From contig JAKZAP010000001.1 of assembly GCA_023053575.1 (NCBI GenBank), forward strand, positions 27,050,533 through 27,114,532: a stretch of 64,000 nt of DNA. Direction: 5' to 3'. This DNA is from Branchinecta lynchi. Its lineage: Eukaryota; Arthropoda; Branchiopoda; Anostraca; Branchinectidae. Below the pieces are notes generated by a model, which ran no database searches, had not been told where the DNA came from, and was given only the letters and a program-made list of their open reading frames with translations. The position numbers were made by a program, and so were the translations under genes. Positions 24,718 through 34,293 of this stretch are shown here, piece by piece; position 1 is the stretch's first letter, and each line of letters opens with the position of its first letter.

Positions 24718-25277
24718 AAAACTGGCTCGAGTCAGACTTTCTATTTACTTTTTGAACCCGCTAGGAACAAAACAGCGGAAGCCAAAAACGGATCAAACAC
24801 AAAATGATGAAAAGATTAGTAGTTTGTGAAGTGCGGTGAGATGTCGAGATGGGATGTTGACAATATTTCTTTACCTGGGGCCGAAAGATTTAAAGATATG
24901 TCCGGTGAAATCAGGATTCTGTTTTTTGTCCCGGGGGAGGGCGGGTCGGGGTTGGAGGATTCCTGCGGTTATAACAAGAAGGCGGGATTGGAGATTTTTA
25001 TGTGGAAAAGATGTAAAAAGTATAGCTCATCCGATTCCAAAGCTGAAGATCCAACAGCCTTCCCATGTCCGTTATCAGACTAGTTTCATCCCTTCATCCG
25101 CACATTTACTAATTAACCTAGGCCGTCTGAAGTGTTTTTAAATAAATTAATAAATCCGTCAGTAAACCTATCGTGGATTTTACTAAGCTATTTTTGTATT
25201 GTATTTATTGCATCTTTTTTCTCATCAATTTCCCAGGTATAATATATAATAAATTGTTGACTCCCTCGAAAACTTAC

Positions 25278-25556
25278 CGGTAGCCACGTTCCAATATCTC
25301 CTGTGTGAAGCCATCCGTCCTCATCAAGGACCTCCCGGGTCCTCTCTGGGTCCTTAAAGTAACCAAGGAACACATTGGCTCCCTTCACGCAGATTTCCCC
25401 TTGCCCGGCTACCGCAAAATATTCCATCTCAGGCACATCCAGAAGCTTAATGGCGCAACAAGGAATAGGGGGGCCGACATGTTCCGGGGTGCAGTCACCT
25501 TGGATGGTTAGCGTGGCGGGGGCAACACACTCCGTCTGACCGTAGCCTTCGACGAC
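25278..25556 (-). CDS. ACSL exon with the GYGQTE motif and start of the FACS signature
   Basis: This exon encodes 93 codons in phase 0 at both ends. The acceptor is TTCTACTTCCAG| and the donor CCG|GTAAGTTT. The peptide starts VVEGYGQTECVAP, the A5 adenylate-binding motif. It then has GEICVKGANVFLGYFKDP and EDGWLHTGDIGTWLP, the first half of the fatty-acyl-CoA synthetase signature, including the ribose-binding Asp of TGD. The family shows the same residue order with no gap, so it follows the exon at 34143-34293 directly. The intron cuts the signature after WLP, and the next exon resumes NGTLKIIDRKK. Everything looks functional. This is the longest exon found. Confidence 0.96.
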
Positions 25557-25594
25557 CTGGAAGTAGAAAATAATTACACATCTACAAATATTCC

Positions 25595-25772
25595 TTCAGC
25601 CCAAGCTGACTGCAAATCATATTTGATAGTGCAAAACGGATACGTCAGCTGAATTTTATTAGAGCTATATTTCGGAACTTCTTGGGTAGGCTGAAGCCCT
25701 TCTTGGGCCGAAATATAGCTCTAATAAAATTCATCTGACGCATCCGTTTTGCACTATCAAATATAATTACAC
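25595..25772. mobile_element. Ribozyme-like inverted repeat, degenerate core
   Basis: The arms GATAGTGCAAAACGGATACG and CATCCGTTTTGCACTATC are inverted around a 30-bp centre. CTAATAAAATTCA and GGCCGAAATATAGC are present, but the stem II region is shortened. The left flank CAGCCCAAGCTGACTG is the family terminal sequence. Confidence 0.75.
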
Positions 25773-25864
25773 ATCCACATTATCTTATGTCAGACTGCGT
25801 ATATAGCTTCGTAATCCGATTGGACAAGATAAGTTAAAGGAGCTGGACAAGCATCGTTTCGTTC

Positions 25865-26210
25865 AGTATAATTTTTAACATTAATGGTCCCACAATTTCA
25901 TCCGAGAAACGTAAGATGAAATTCAAAGAGTCATTAAATACTTATATCATAATTGATCACAACTGTTTTTCTCTCTTTTTATGATCCTTCAATTGTAATG
26001 TATCTTTTTCATTTTGGTAATGGCAGAGGTAATTATTCCTACCTTCTCCCATTTTAACTCTTGATGTTTGACTTGTATTTTCTTATGTAATCCTATTCGT
26101 TATCGTACATTGTATGTTATTGCTTTGACATGCGTTGCGTCATATTTCCTCTGCTAGCCATACTCTGTTGAGCTATTATGGAAATAAAGAATTAATGTAT
26201 TAATTTATTT
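25865..26210 (+). repeat. LINE 3' end
   Basis: A short frame, FHPRNVRMKFKESLNTYI, resembles the last residues of CR1-like reverse transcriptases. It is followed by a T-rich UTR and the tail GGAAATAAAGAATTAATG. No catalytic region is present. Support is moderate because only the terminus remains. Confidence 0.5.
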
Positions 26211-26211
26211 T

Positions 26212-26720
26212 GTTAAAGTTTGACTGAACAGGCGACTTATTTTTACACCTTAGATTCAAATACATTGAATTATTACAACACCCATTGGGGATTTTCATTC
26301 TGTCCACAGTAGTCTTCAGTAGGGACGTTGGGAATGTGGACGCTTTCCCACGGTGAATCCGTCCACAATTCGCCCGCGAAAATCACTACACTATCACTAC
26401 ACAATTCGCCTCACTAGCAGACACGACGTTCTGCCATATCTAGTTTGTTTTTGGCACTGCAGACTGCAGACATTTCTTTGTTTATTTGATACACAATTTA
26501 TTTACTCGTTTGCTGCTGGTGTTGTTGCCAAATGTTCTAGGCACCATAGAGCTATCACAAAAACGGGAAGAGCGGTAAGCACAATGGGATAATCGATTAT
26601 TTGGAAATATCAGAAAAACAAACTAACGCTTTTTCATCGGGTTTTCAAGATTATTTAAGCGAACAAGTGATGGGTAACTAGATTGTCGTATCCTAGCCCT
26701 TTTCGGTTAAACTTTAAAGG
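26212..26720 (+). repeat. Dispersed repeat family P, copy 2
   Basis: Same order of motifs as copy 1. It follows directly on a LINE 3' end. A 79-codon frame inside (26353-26592) is not recognised and is not conserved in copy 1. Confidence 0.55.
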
Positions 26721-26999
26721 ATCACAAGATAGATATTATCGGCATCGTCACAATATTTAACACAACGAAGTTGATTCAATTTAAGTGTTATCAGACGACA
26801 GCGGCTTCTAAAGAGCTTCTGTTTAAGGTGCCCAGAGATTTCAGGGGTACGCCCGTTAGAGTATTGGAATGACTTGTGTTAACGTCACGCAGCATCGAGA
26901 CTGACTGAAACGTAGTAAAACAAAAAAATACCGTAAAAGGTAGGCTGAAGCTCTTTCAGATATGATCAAGCAACCGCATTCGCCAGAAAATAGCCGTCA

Positions 27000-27339
27000 C
27001 TTTCGGTTGCCTTAATCAGACGAGCGTGTGAATTTGCCTGGTAAATACAGTTTGAGTTGCGTTTTCAGGCTCGCGATTCTCAACCCTTGTTCTTCACAAG
27101 TCGTTTTTACAGAGCGCATCCAGTGCGTATCCAAACATGGGTTCCGTGTTATGTAGCTTCAATTGTTTTAGCTCCCGTGTTTCTTTCGAGTTCAACACCG
27201 AATCCAAACACAAATGGATTCGGTAGAATACCAAATCACGGACTCGCGGGTGATGGCGCAACGTGTTAGCATTCAAGTTAAAGATGCTAATAGCTGAAAA
27301 CACAACTTTGAAATGCCCACACTGTGGGGTCTTGGTTAG
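27000..27339 (+). repeat. Probable 5' portion of the LINE copy, non-coding or rearranged
   Basis: The sequence upstream of the open frame has no long ORF. A short stretch near 27307 reads LKCPHCGV, which looks like a zinc-knuckle remnant of a LINE ORF1, but it soon meets a stop. The boundary of the element is not visible, and no target-site duplication was found. Confidence 0.35.
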
Positions 27340-29709
27340 TTTAGTTGCCCGTTAAGCAGCAAGGTGGAGAAGTCGATTGGTTCAAAACTGGCTATTCAAC
27401 TCTATTATCTAATGGAAACATGTTTCCCCTTCGGCTTCAAACGAACCTTTATTCTATTAGTCTATTGTTTTCCTCTTGTTTTGCAGCCGAAGTTCTATGC
27501 GAAACAAGTTCATTTGCTTGACAGCACATGTCCGCGCAGTCAACTGCTAAACGGCGTCTTCGATGGTAAACTTGCCATTCTCACAAAGGATAGTGACTTT
27601 TCCTTCGTTCACAACTCTGGATCCGTTTCGAACATAGACCATACGGTCTGTTCGAAGGAAATTAACGGAAATGTATCTGTTTTGAAAGACGCTGTGTTCG
27701 CGGATCATCTGCCTCTACTAGCGTCTCTTAGCATAAAACCAGCTCTGCGTCCTCTCAAAAACGATAAGTGGAAAGTTGTAAGTGAATGGGACAAAGTTAC
27801 TACTTCTCTGTATCATCAAGTGCTGAACTCACTTCTTGTAAAGATACACATCCCCTTCCATTTACTCCAAGTGAACTCCAATACCGATCCCAAGGAAGCA
27901 AGAGTACTTGTCAATATATTCTGTGCCGAGATTACTCACTCGCTGCTTTCAGCAGAAAAAATCGCGGTTCCTACTAGAAAGGTCAGAAAGAAAACAGAAG
28001 TTCCCAAATTCTCGCAAAATCGAGCTCTAGTTAAGTGTTGCAACGAAGCTAAGTTCTGGTTCAGAGTCTGGCAAGAATGTGACCGTCCCAAGTCCGGCCC
28101 TGTTAATTCAATCCGTTTGTGGACGAAACGAAAATTTGACAAGCAACTGAAAGCTCACCGTACCAAACTAAAAGAAGAATACTCATCCAGAATTATAAGT
28201 GACCCAGCTCTAATCTGGAAAGCACGGTTAAGTGAATCGGCTGCCGGAAAACCCCATGAATCCATTAACGAAAATGACTGGGAATCGTATTTTTCCAAAG
28301 AATTCAGTGCCCCCGACCCAAATTTGTCTAATCCCTTCGTACATAGGCTAGAATCGTTACTATCCAACCAGTGTGACCCGGAGTTTGTTGTTACTTACGG
28401 AAACGTATCTGATGCTATTTTAAAGCTGAAGAAAAAACATTCCCGTGGTGAAGACAATCTGTGCGCGCTAAATTTGCTACACGGTACCACTTTGCTTGTG
28501 GAGCATCTGACGCTACTGTTCCAGATTATCTTCACTACCGGTATAGTACCTGATTCTTTTTGTGTTGGTTTGCTATCACCTATCCTTAAAAAAGGTAAAC
28601 CCGTGGATCAGTGCTCTTCGTATAGGCCTATCACCGTTGCCCCAGTACTTTGCAAAGTTCTCGAGCTTTTAGTTCTAAAAGAAATTCAGCATTCGTGCAG
28701 AATGCCTGACCATCAGTTCGGTTTCCGACCAGGACTAGGATGCGCTCACGCTCTTTTCAGTCTAGCCGCTATTCTAGCGGATTCCCATGAATCTGGTGAC
28801 CTCATAGTGATCGGTGCTTTCGATGTTAGTAGAGCGTTTGATTCGTCGATTCATGCTCAGGCCCTTCTAGCGGCTTACCAGCAAGGTGTAAACCTCCGCG
28901 TCACCCGTGTCCTGTATCATATGTATTGCCGTTTGAAAGCGCGTATCAAGTTAGGAAGCCGCCCCACTTCAGTAGTTGTTCCGGTAGAGAAAGGTGTTCG
29001 TCAGGGTTCATTATTATCCCCTAGTTTGTATAATAACAGCGTTTTAAATGCCCAGGCAAGTGTCAATGTTTCATGTATCGCCAAGAGTATAAACGTGTCG
29101 CTACTTACGTACGCGGACGACCTATTAAGTTTAAGCCGGTCTACTAGTGGTCTGCAATCGAATTTCATGATCCTACGAGATGAATATCGAAAAATCGGCC
29201 TCGCCTTCAATACGTCTAAATCTGCAGTACTGTTTTTCAATGATAATTCCCCTCAACCTGAACACCTTCAACTGGGTAGCGAGTCAATTACCGTTTCGTC
29301 TCACGTCGTATACCTTGGTCTGCCGATAGGCCGTAACCTTAAAGAAACTCGTGTACTAATCATTAAACACGTCGAGAAAAAACTTCGAACCGCATACGGT
29401 TCTATCGTCGCCAGTAGACTCCTATTATGCCGAAAGTATCTCGCGATCATGTATAACGCTGTCGCACTGCCGCATATCCTGTATGTCGCGCCGTTTTGGA
29501 ATTTGTTAACCGAGACCCAAAAACGTAAGCTCCGGTCCCTTTACTTCAGATTTGCAAAGTTTCTGCTGCGTTGTCCCTTGTGGACGAGGAACACCTTTTT
29601 GATTGAAAAACACCAGATTGCGGACCCTAGTATCGCCGTGGATCGGGTAATTTCAAATTTCCAGGGGAAATGGAACCACCCCTGGCTTAGACACTTTTAT
29701 AGTTCGTGA
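27340..29709 (+). CDS. LINE (non-LTR retrotransposon) ORF2-like endonuclease tail plus reverse transcriptase
   Basis: The frame is open from just after a stop at 27337. The GTG at 27364 gives 781 residues, and the first ATG is at 27412. Numbering from 27364, residues 82-118 look like the end of an APE endonuclease (SNIDH and DHLPL). The reverse transcriptase follows: YRPITVAP near 420, HQFGFRPG near 450, AFDVSRAFD near 485 with the first catalytic Asp, KGVRQGSLLSP near 543, YADDLL at 583 with the catalytic Asp pair, and YLGLPIG near 650. No stop or frameshift interrupts it. Most of the endonuclease is missing at the 5' end, so the copy is truncated or rearranged there. The 3' UTR ends in a (TTAC)n tail, as in CR1-like elements. 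The clade is not resolved. Confidence 0.9.
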   Translation, partial: FSCPLSSKVEKSIGSKLAIQLYYLMETCFPFGFKRTFILLVYCFPLVLQPKFYAKQVHLLDSTCPRSQLLNGVFDGKLAILTKDSDFSFVHNSGSVSNIDHTVCSKEINGNVSVLKDAVFADHLPLLASLSIKPALRPLKNDKWKVVSEWDKVTTSLYHQVLNSLLVKIHIPFHLLQVNSNTDPKEARVLVNIFCAEITHSLLSAEKIAVPTRKVRKKTEVPKFSQNRALVKCCNEAKFWFRVWQECDRPKSGPVNSIRLWTKRKFDKQLKAHRTKLKEEYSSRIISDPALIWKARLSESAAGKPHESINENDWESYFSKEFSAPDPNLSNPFVHRLESLLSNQCDPEFVVTYGNVSDAILKLKKKHSRGEDNLCALNLLHGTTLLVEHLTLLFQIIFTTGIVPDSFCVGLLSPILKKGKPVDQCSSYRPITVAPVLCKVLELLVLKEIQHSCRMPDHQFGFRPGLGCAHALFSLAAILADSHESGDLIVIGAFDVSRAFDSSIHAQALLAAYQQGVNLRVTRVLYHMYCRLKARIKLGSRPTSVVVPVEKGVRQGSLLSPSLYNNSVLNAQASVNVSCIAKSINVSLLTYADDLLSLSRSTSGLQSNFMILRDEYRKIGLAFNTSKSAVLFFNDNSPQPEHLQLGSESITVSSHVVYLGLPIGRNLKETRVLIIKHVEKKLRTAYGSIVASRLLLCRKYLAIMYNAVALPHILYVAPFWNLLTETQKRKLRSLYFRFAKFLLRCPLWTRNTFLIEKHQIADPSIAVDRVISNFQGKWNHPWLRHFYSS

Positions 29710-29862
29710 TCCGTAATTATTATGTAAAACGTCATGTGTCTGTATATGTTGTGCCTTAAATGTCTCTTCTTTTTTTTTCTTTTTCTTCTTTTTTACTCCG
29801 TTTTGTTCTTAAGTGAAAAATACGGGAAATAAATACTTTACTTACTTACTTACTTACTAATT
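29710..29862 (+). repeat. LINE 3' UTR with (TTAC)n tail
   Basis: This follows the reverse transcriptase stop directly. It is T-rich and ends GGGAAATAAATACTTTAC followed by TTAC repeats. A short tandem tail of this kind, rather than poly(A), is typical of CR1/L2-type non-LTR elements. The same TTAC tail occurs in reverse orientation at about 52680. Confidence 0.8.
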
Positions 29863-29876
29863 AGAAGAGACAATTT

Positions 29877-30395
29877 ATGAAGCACGGGAACAGCCGCTAC
29901 ACTGTGTTACGTAACTTGTCTCGTAACATTTACATAGGGATGCGTGATTCCAAAGGATATGAGATAAACACACTATCCGTTGACGTACCAGATACAACAT
30001 TTAAAGATACGTGCACAGACAGTCAGATAAGATCTTACATGAGAAACTTGCGCTATTATGGTGTAAAATGCGTGCGATGCATTTCAGTTTCAATAGCGAA
30101 TTGGCTCAAAAACGTATCTGACTTGCATATTATCCATAGCTCCCTTACGGAATATATATATATATATATATGTCTGATAGAGTGAGAAAATACTAATACT
30201 ACACAGAAAGCTGTCGGGTTCAGCCTACTCTTGGTTTGCACTCCCCCCCCCCTTATTCCCCTCTTTATGTGCTAGTGTTTCTATATGTATAGTTATTTTA
30301 GGATTTTCTTCCTTTCTTTTTCTTTATTTTACTCCACTTCTTTATCCTCTGGAATTTGTAAGTAAGAAATAAATTATTATTATTATTGTATGTAT
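29877..30395 (+). repeat. Probable LINE 3' UTR remnant with AT tail
   Basis: The stretch has no coding match. It includes an (AT)n tract at about 30151-30172, a C-run at 30243 and a terminal AAGAAATAAATTATTATT tail followed by ATT units. The tail style matches that of the LINE ending at 29862. Confidence 0.4.
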
Positions 30396-32455
30396 ATATA
30401 CTTTAATAATAATACACTTTATTTCCTTAATAGCTTGTTGTATACACGCTAGCACTGGATCGTCATTCACGCAAATAACATATGACAATTACATAAGCAG
30501 ACATTTCATCTACACGTACAACTTGAAAATATAATTTGACTTAACAAGAATACATGTATGTGCTGTGTTTCTTTATGACAAATACCGCTCAACGAATGTA
30601 CTTGTGGCGTGGCGGGGGAATTGTGTAGCGAGAGCAGCACTTCGATTTTGTCCTAGTTTTTTTTTCTTTTCTTACGCCGCCGATTTTAGCTTATTACTGG
30701 AAAGTGGTAAGGGTCTAAAGCCTGTGCGGTTTCTATACAAAGTGTGGACCTTAGGCCGGATTGATGAATATAGCATTAAATTTGGAAAGCTCCATAGAAC
30801 TCTTGCCTGGAGCCAAAAAGGATGGTTTTTGCTTGTCCTCTAGCTAGAACTACGGTGTGCGAAGTGACGTTGAGCTGTATAGCCTGTGTCAGCAAGTTTT
30901 CATCCGTCACGATGTCTATACGATTGAAAAGGATAAAAGTTCAACTGGCTGCAAAGTCAATTTAGTCCCTTCTTCCGATACTCTACTGTTGTTGTATTTT
31001 CAACGCTGAGGATCAGCCTTTGGTCATGTGACTACTGATTCTGTTGTTCTTGGAACATATTTTTTTGAAAGCTTCGATGTGTTGAAAACTTCAGAATTTG
31101 ACCGATGATGAAGAAACAAAACCAAAGTTGCAAGGTGGATCTAGTTTGAAGCCGATTTTTGTATTAGCTCTTACTCTAGTGACTAAAGTGTTCTTTCGCG
31201 AAAACATACTACTTAAAAAAGTCATAACATGAATACACTCGACATATTTTCTTGTGCAATCCTGTTGTTTACTGTACTAAAACTTCTGACATTATGTTTA
31301 GTTTCCAAAAAGACAACGCAAAGTCATCTCAAAGTAACCATGCAACAGGAAACTGAATCAATTTCCCTTTCTGACAGTTCCTATTATCACAGAATTTAAT
31401 CAAGGCTGAAGTGGAAGCTTGTTTTACTACAAACCACTCAAAGTACCTTTTGAGCAAATGGAAATCCAAGGTGGATTTCCACCTTGGAAGTAAGCCAGAA
31501 TTGCTCAACTCCAGATTCCACATACTCAGTGAGGGATTTTCTTGCCTCCTTCCAAGACGAAGTGAAAATAATTACCCCCCCTCCTCGAATTTAGAGATCA
31601 GAGGAGATTGCACGCAATGACAGTTCGTTGATGGTAACAAGCGTGCACCTGCATAAGGAGAGCAGCAATGGTCCAAAAAAGTACAAATTATATTGGTTGA
31701 ATTACCGATTTTGGACGGCAAAGAATCTCCTGGAAAATATGCTTGGTGACGAAACGTTTCTGGATCTAAGTATTTTCCCTACCCGCTCCATCTCGCAGGG
31801 CGAAGAGTGGGCATGCAGGGTAGGCAAATATGAATCTGTTCAGAAACTTGACAAACTACACCCTTGTCTGAGCGAACATTCGTGTAATTTTGTCACTTAG
31901 TTTTATAACAAAACGCCCTGAATTTTTGTAAGAGTTTTTTGTTTTCACTTTGTCAAGTTCATTGACAATCTTGGAAAATAAATGCAATAGATTTAGGATC
32001 TAATCATAGGATTTCCCTTCCTATTTGGTAAGTTAAAAATTATTGTATTTTTAGCGATCTCAAACATTTCTTTTTGGTTTTCGCCCCTGCTAACTTCGTC
32101 TGTGCTACGCTCAAACGTAAGTCGGCAAACGACCCCTCTTCAATAAGAAAAAAAGAACGAATGGATGAATTCAGACCATGGGGTCTCGCAAAACGCAAAA
32201 ATATTAAATAAACACGAAAAATCAATTCTAATCCCATCAGTCTAAGAACCTTGGAGGTTTATTAAAGCCACAAAACATCAAATATATAAGGGAAGCGTGT
32301 AGAGGAGGTGGCGGGAAGTGGGTAACCCATCGCTTGCCAGGCGGTCTAGGATGTAAGGTCCTGATACCTTCCTTTTAACTGAGTTCAGTCAAGATTTATT
32401 CACCAAAATTTAAATGCATAGCTAAATATTCTTTGAGCCCAAGCTGACTTTGAAA
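30396..32455. other. ACSL intron, no feature recognised
   Basis: AT-rich. A short hairpin (AAATCCAAGGTGGATTTCCA near 31462) is present. The frames at 30565 and 31628 are not recognised. Confidence 0.5.
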
Positions 32456-32664
32456 CATTTATTCAAACAATGTTTACTACGGATACGTCAGCTATGATTT
32501 TTCATCAGCGATATTTCGGCCCTTCTTGGCAAGGGTCCTCGTCAGGCTGTCAATCTTCTTGTTCAACTTTGACAGCCTAACGAGGACCCTTGCCAAGAAG
32601 GACCGAAATATCGCTGATGAAAAATCATAGCTGACGTATCCGTAGTAAACATTGTTTGAATAAA
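32456..32664. mobile_element. Near-perfect palindrome of two ribozyme-like repeat arms
   Basis: Two ~98-bp arms are inverted around a 10-bp centre. Each arm carries ACGTCAGC, GATATTTCGG, CTTCTTGGCAAGGG and its mirror. Read outward from the centre each arm has a hammerhead-like core (see findings). The left-arm core is CTGACGA; the right-arm core is CTAACGA, one base off. Confidence 0.85.
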
Positions 32665-32702
32665 TGCATAGCAGTTATGTTTCTTGCATGGTACGTCCAG
32701 CT

Positions 32703-32898
32703 CAGGCCCGTATCCAGGAATTTATTTCGGAGGGGGAGGGGGGGGGTTGCCTTTCGGGAGGGGGGGTTTGCCTGATGGTCGGTCAAAAAAGTACAAAAAA
32801 GACGTAAATCAGAGGAAAAAGCCTATAAAAATTAGTATTTTTGTATGTTTCGGGGGGGGGGAGTGGGTTCAACCCCCTACCCCCCTGGATACGGCCTT
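32703..32898. mobile_element. MITE family H (G-rich ends), copy 1
   Basis: The ends CAGGCCCGTATCCAGGAATT and CCCCTGGATACGGCCTTG are inverted. Long G-runs sit next to both, with an A-rich middle (AGTACAAAAAAGACGTAAAT). Confidence 0.85.
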
Positions 32899-33124
32899 GG
32901 TCTAGGTTTACTGACACACGCTCCGTCGACAGACTGGGATAATGCCGGTGACACGACCATACCCCACACGAGACGGCACTTTGTAAAAAGGCGTTTTTCC
33001 GTGACACAGTTGTGGGCCACACACTTCTGAGTGTTTCTCGTGGAAACACGATTGTGTGCCACACAGTCGAGCCACAAGTTGAAACTCGATTCCAATCCTC
33101 ACGTACGCCATGTTAGCCTAGTAA

Positions 33125-33321
33125 TGGTCCATTTACACACTGCGTAAAATCCGAGAATATTTTTACGCACGTTTCGAGCTTGAAAAGATTTCGAGCAATA
33201 CGGACGTATTTGGATGCAAAACGGACCGATTTCTCAAATACGTCCGTATTGCTAGAAATGCTTTCAAGCTCAAAACGTGCGTAAAATACGCTCGGATTTT
33301 ACGCAGTGTGTAAACCCACCA
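33125..33321. mobile_element. MITE with long inverted repeats and TAA target duplication (PIF/Harbinger-like)
   Basis: The left half, TTTACACACTGCGTAAAATC to CAATACGGACGTATTT, is repeated in reverse in the right half, ending GATTTTACGCAGTGTGTAAA. TAA precedes the left TGGTCC end and follows the right CCACCA end. TWA duplications are characteristic of PIF/Harbinger. It is about 197 bp and non-coding. Confidence 0.75.
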
Positions 33322-33717
33322 TAACTACTGACCGATTCTTTTGCGTGGCAAGAAACCAATAAAGGGAGAATATGCAACACAAAAAGATAAATTTCTTGCA
33401 CTTTCAAGTCAAAGCCTAGTTTCCTAATTTGTCAGTCCATTCAACATTGACTCGGATCCGTTTTCGTTGGCTAGATAGCAGTGTCTTTATACGAGATGCG
33501 TTTTCTGTCACCGGCGTAATCACTGATGGTGGTATTTTTTTTTAAGGGCGTTTTAGATTCGCTGGAGACCACAGTTTTAGGACTCATCGGTCAATATTTT
33601 CTTCACCGGTGCAGACTAGCCAGAACCAGGTCAGGGGACAGGTTCTAGTGAGAAGTGACCAGGAAATGATGACATCAACAAATCCTTATAGAGGAAACAC
33701 CAGACACTAGTGAGTAA

Positions 33718-34016
33718 ATATTCTTTGAGCCCAAGCTGACTTTGAAACATTTATTCAAACAATGTTTACAACGGATACGTCAGCTATGATTTTTCATCAG
33801 CGATATTTTTCATTCTAGTGGTATTTGAAGATAATTCACTTTAATAAGATATTTATAGTCGGTAGAAGCTTCAGTTATTTATTACAGGTTTGATTCCTTT
33901 CCCCGCAGTTGATCTAGAGGATTGACAGCCTGACGAGGACCCTTGCCAAGAAGGGCCGAAATATCGCTGATGAAAAATCATAGCTGACGTATCCGTTGTA
34001 AACATTGTTTGAATAA
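33718..34016. mobile_element. Inverted pair of ribozyme-like repeat arms with a 115-bp spacer
   Basis: The left arm (33718-33810) begins TTCTTTGAGCCCAAGCTGAC and breaks off inside the ribozyme-like part. The right arm (33921-34016) has the complete motif on the plus strand: CTGACGA at 33930, GAAA at 33958-33961 and UAUC ending at 33993. It lies about 130 bp from an ACSL exon. Confidence 0.8.
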
Positions 34017-34142
34017 TTAGTGAGTAAAACACAGAAACTACCAGAAATGCAAGGAACGCCCCTATGGTTTCTCGAAACGATTTTCGCTCTCCTTTCGGGG
34101 GGGGGGGGGGAGGGGGGGTGGACACTAACAGAGGTCACTTAC

Positions 34143-34293
34143 CACACAGCCAAGGGCGCATCGCATGAACGTGAGTACATTTCCGGCAAGGGGTGCAGAG
34201 CCGACGACGAGTAGACGGATACGGCCTCCCATCGATTCCTGAACTTTCTTGAAAATAATCTTGTCCCACAACGTGTTGTTGGCTATAATACCC
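34143..34293 (-). CDS. ACSL exon, adenylation core before the GYGQTE motif
   Basis: This exon has 151 nt. Its first base completes the split Arg codon from the previous exon, followed by 50 codons. The acceptor is TTCTTTTAAG| and the donor GTG|GTAAGTGAC. The peptide starts GIIANNTLWDKIIFKKVQ and continues IRLLVVGSAPLAGNVLTF, the family stretch ending ALGC just before the GYGQTE motif. It lies in the nucleotide and acyl binding core. The reading frame is intact, with no stop or frameshift. A long G/C homopolymer tract at about 34099-34129 lies 14 nt inside the downstream intron, C-rich on the transcript. Neighbouring introns carry ribozyme-like inverted repeats, one only about 130 bp away. Confidence 0.95.

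Noticed and set aside
30565..30843. 92-codon plus-strand ORF in an ACSL intron
   Set aside because: No recognised family, no splice context and no repeat relationship.
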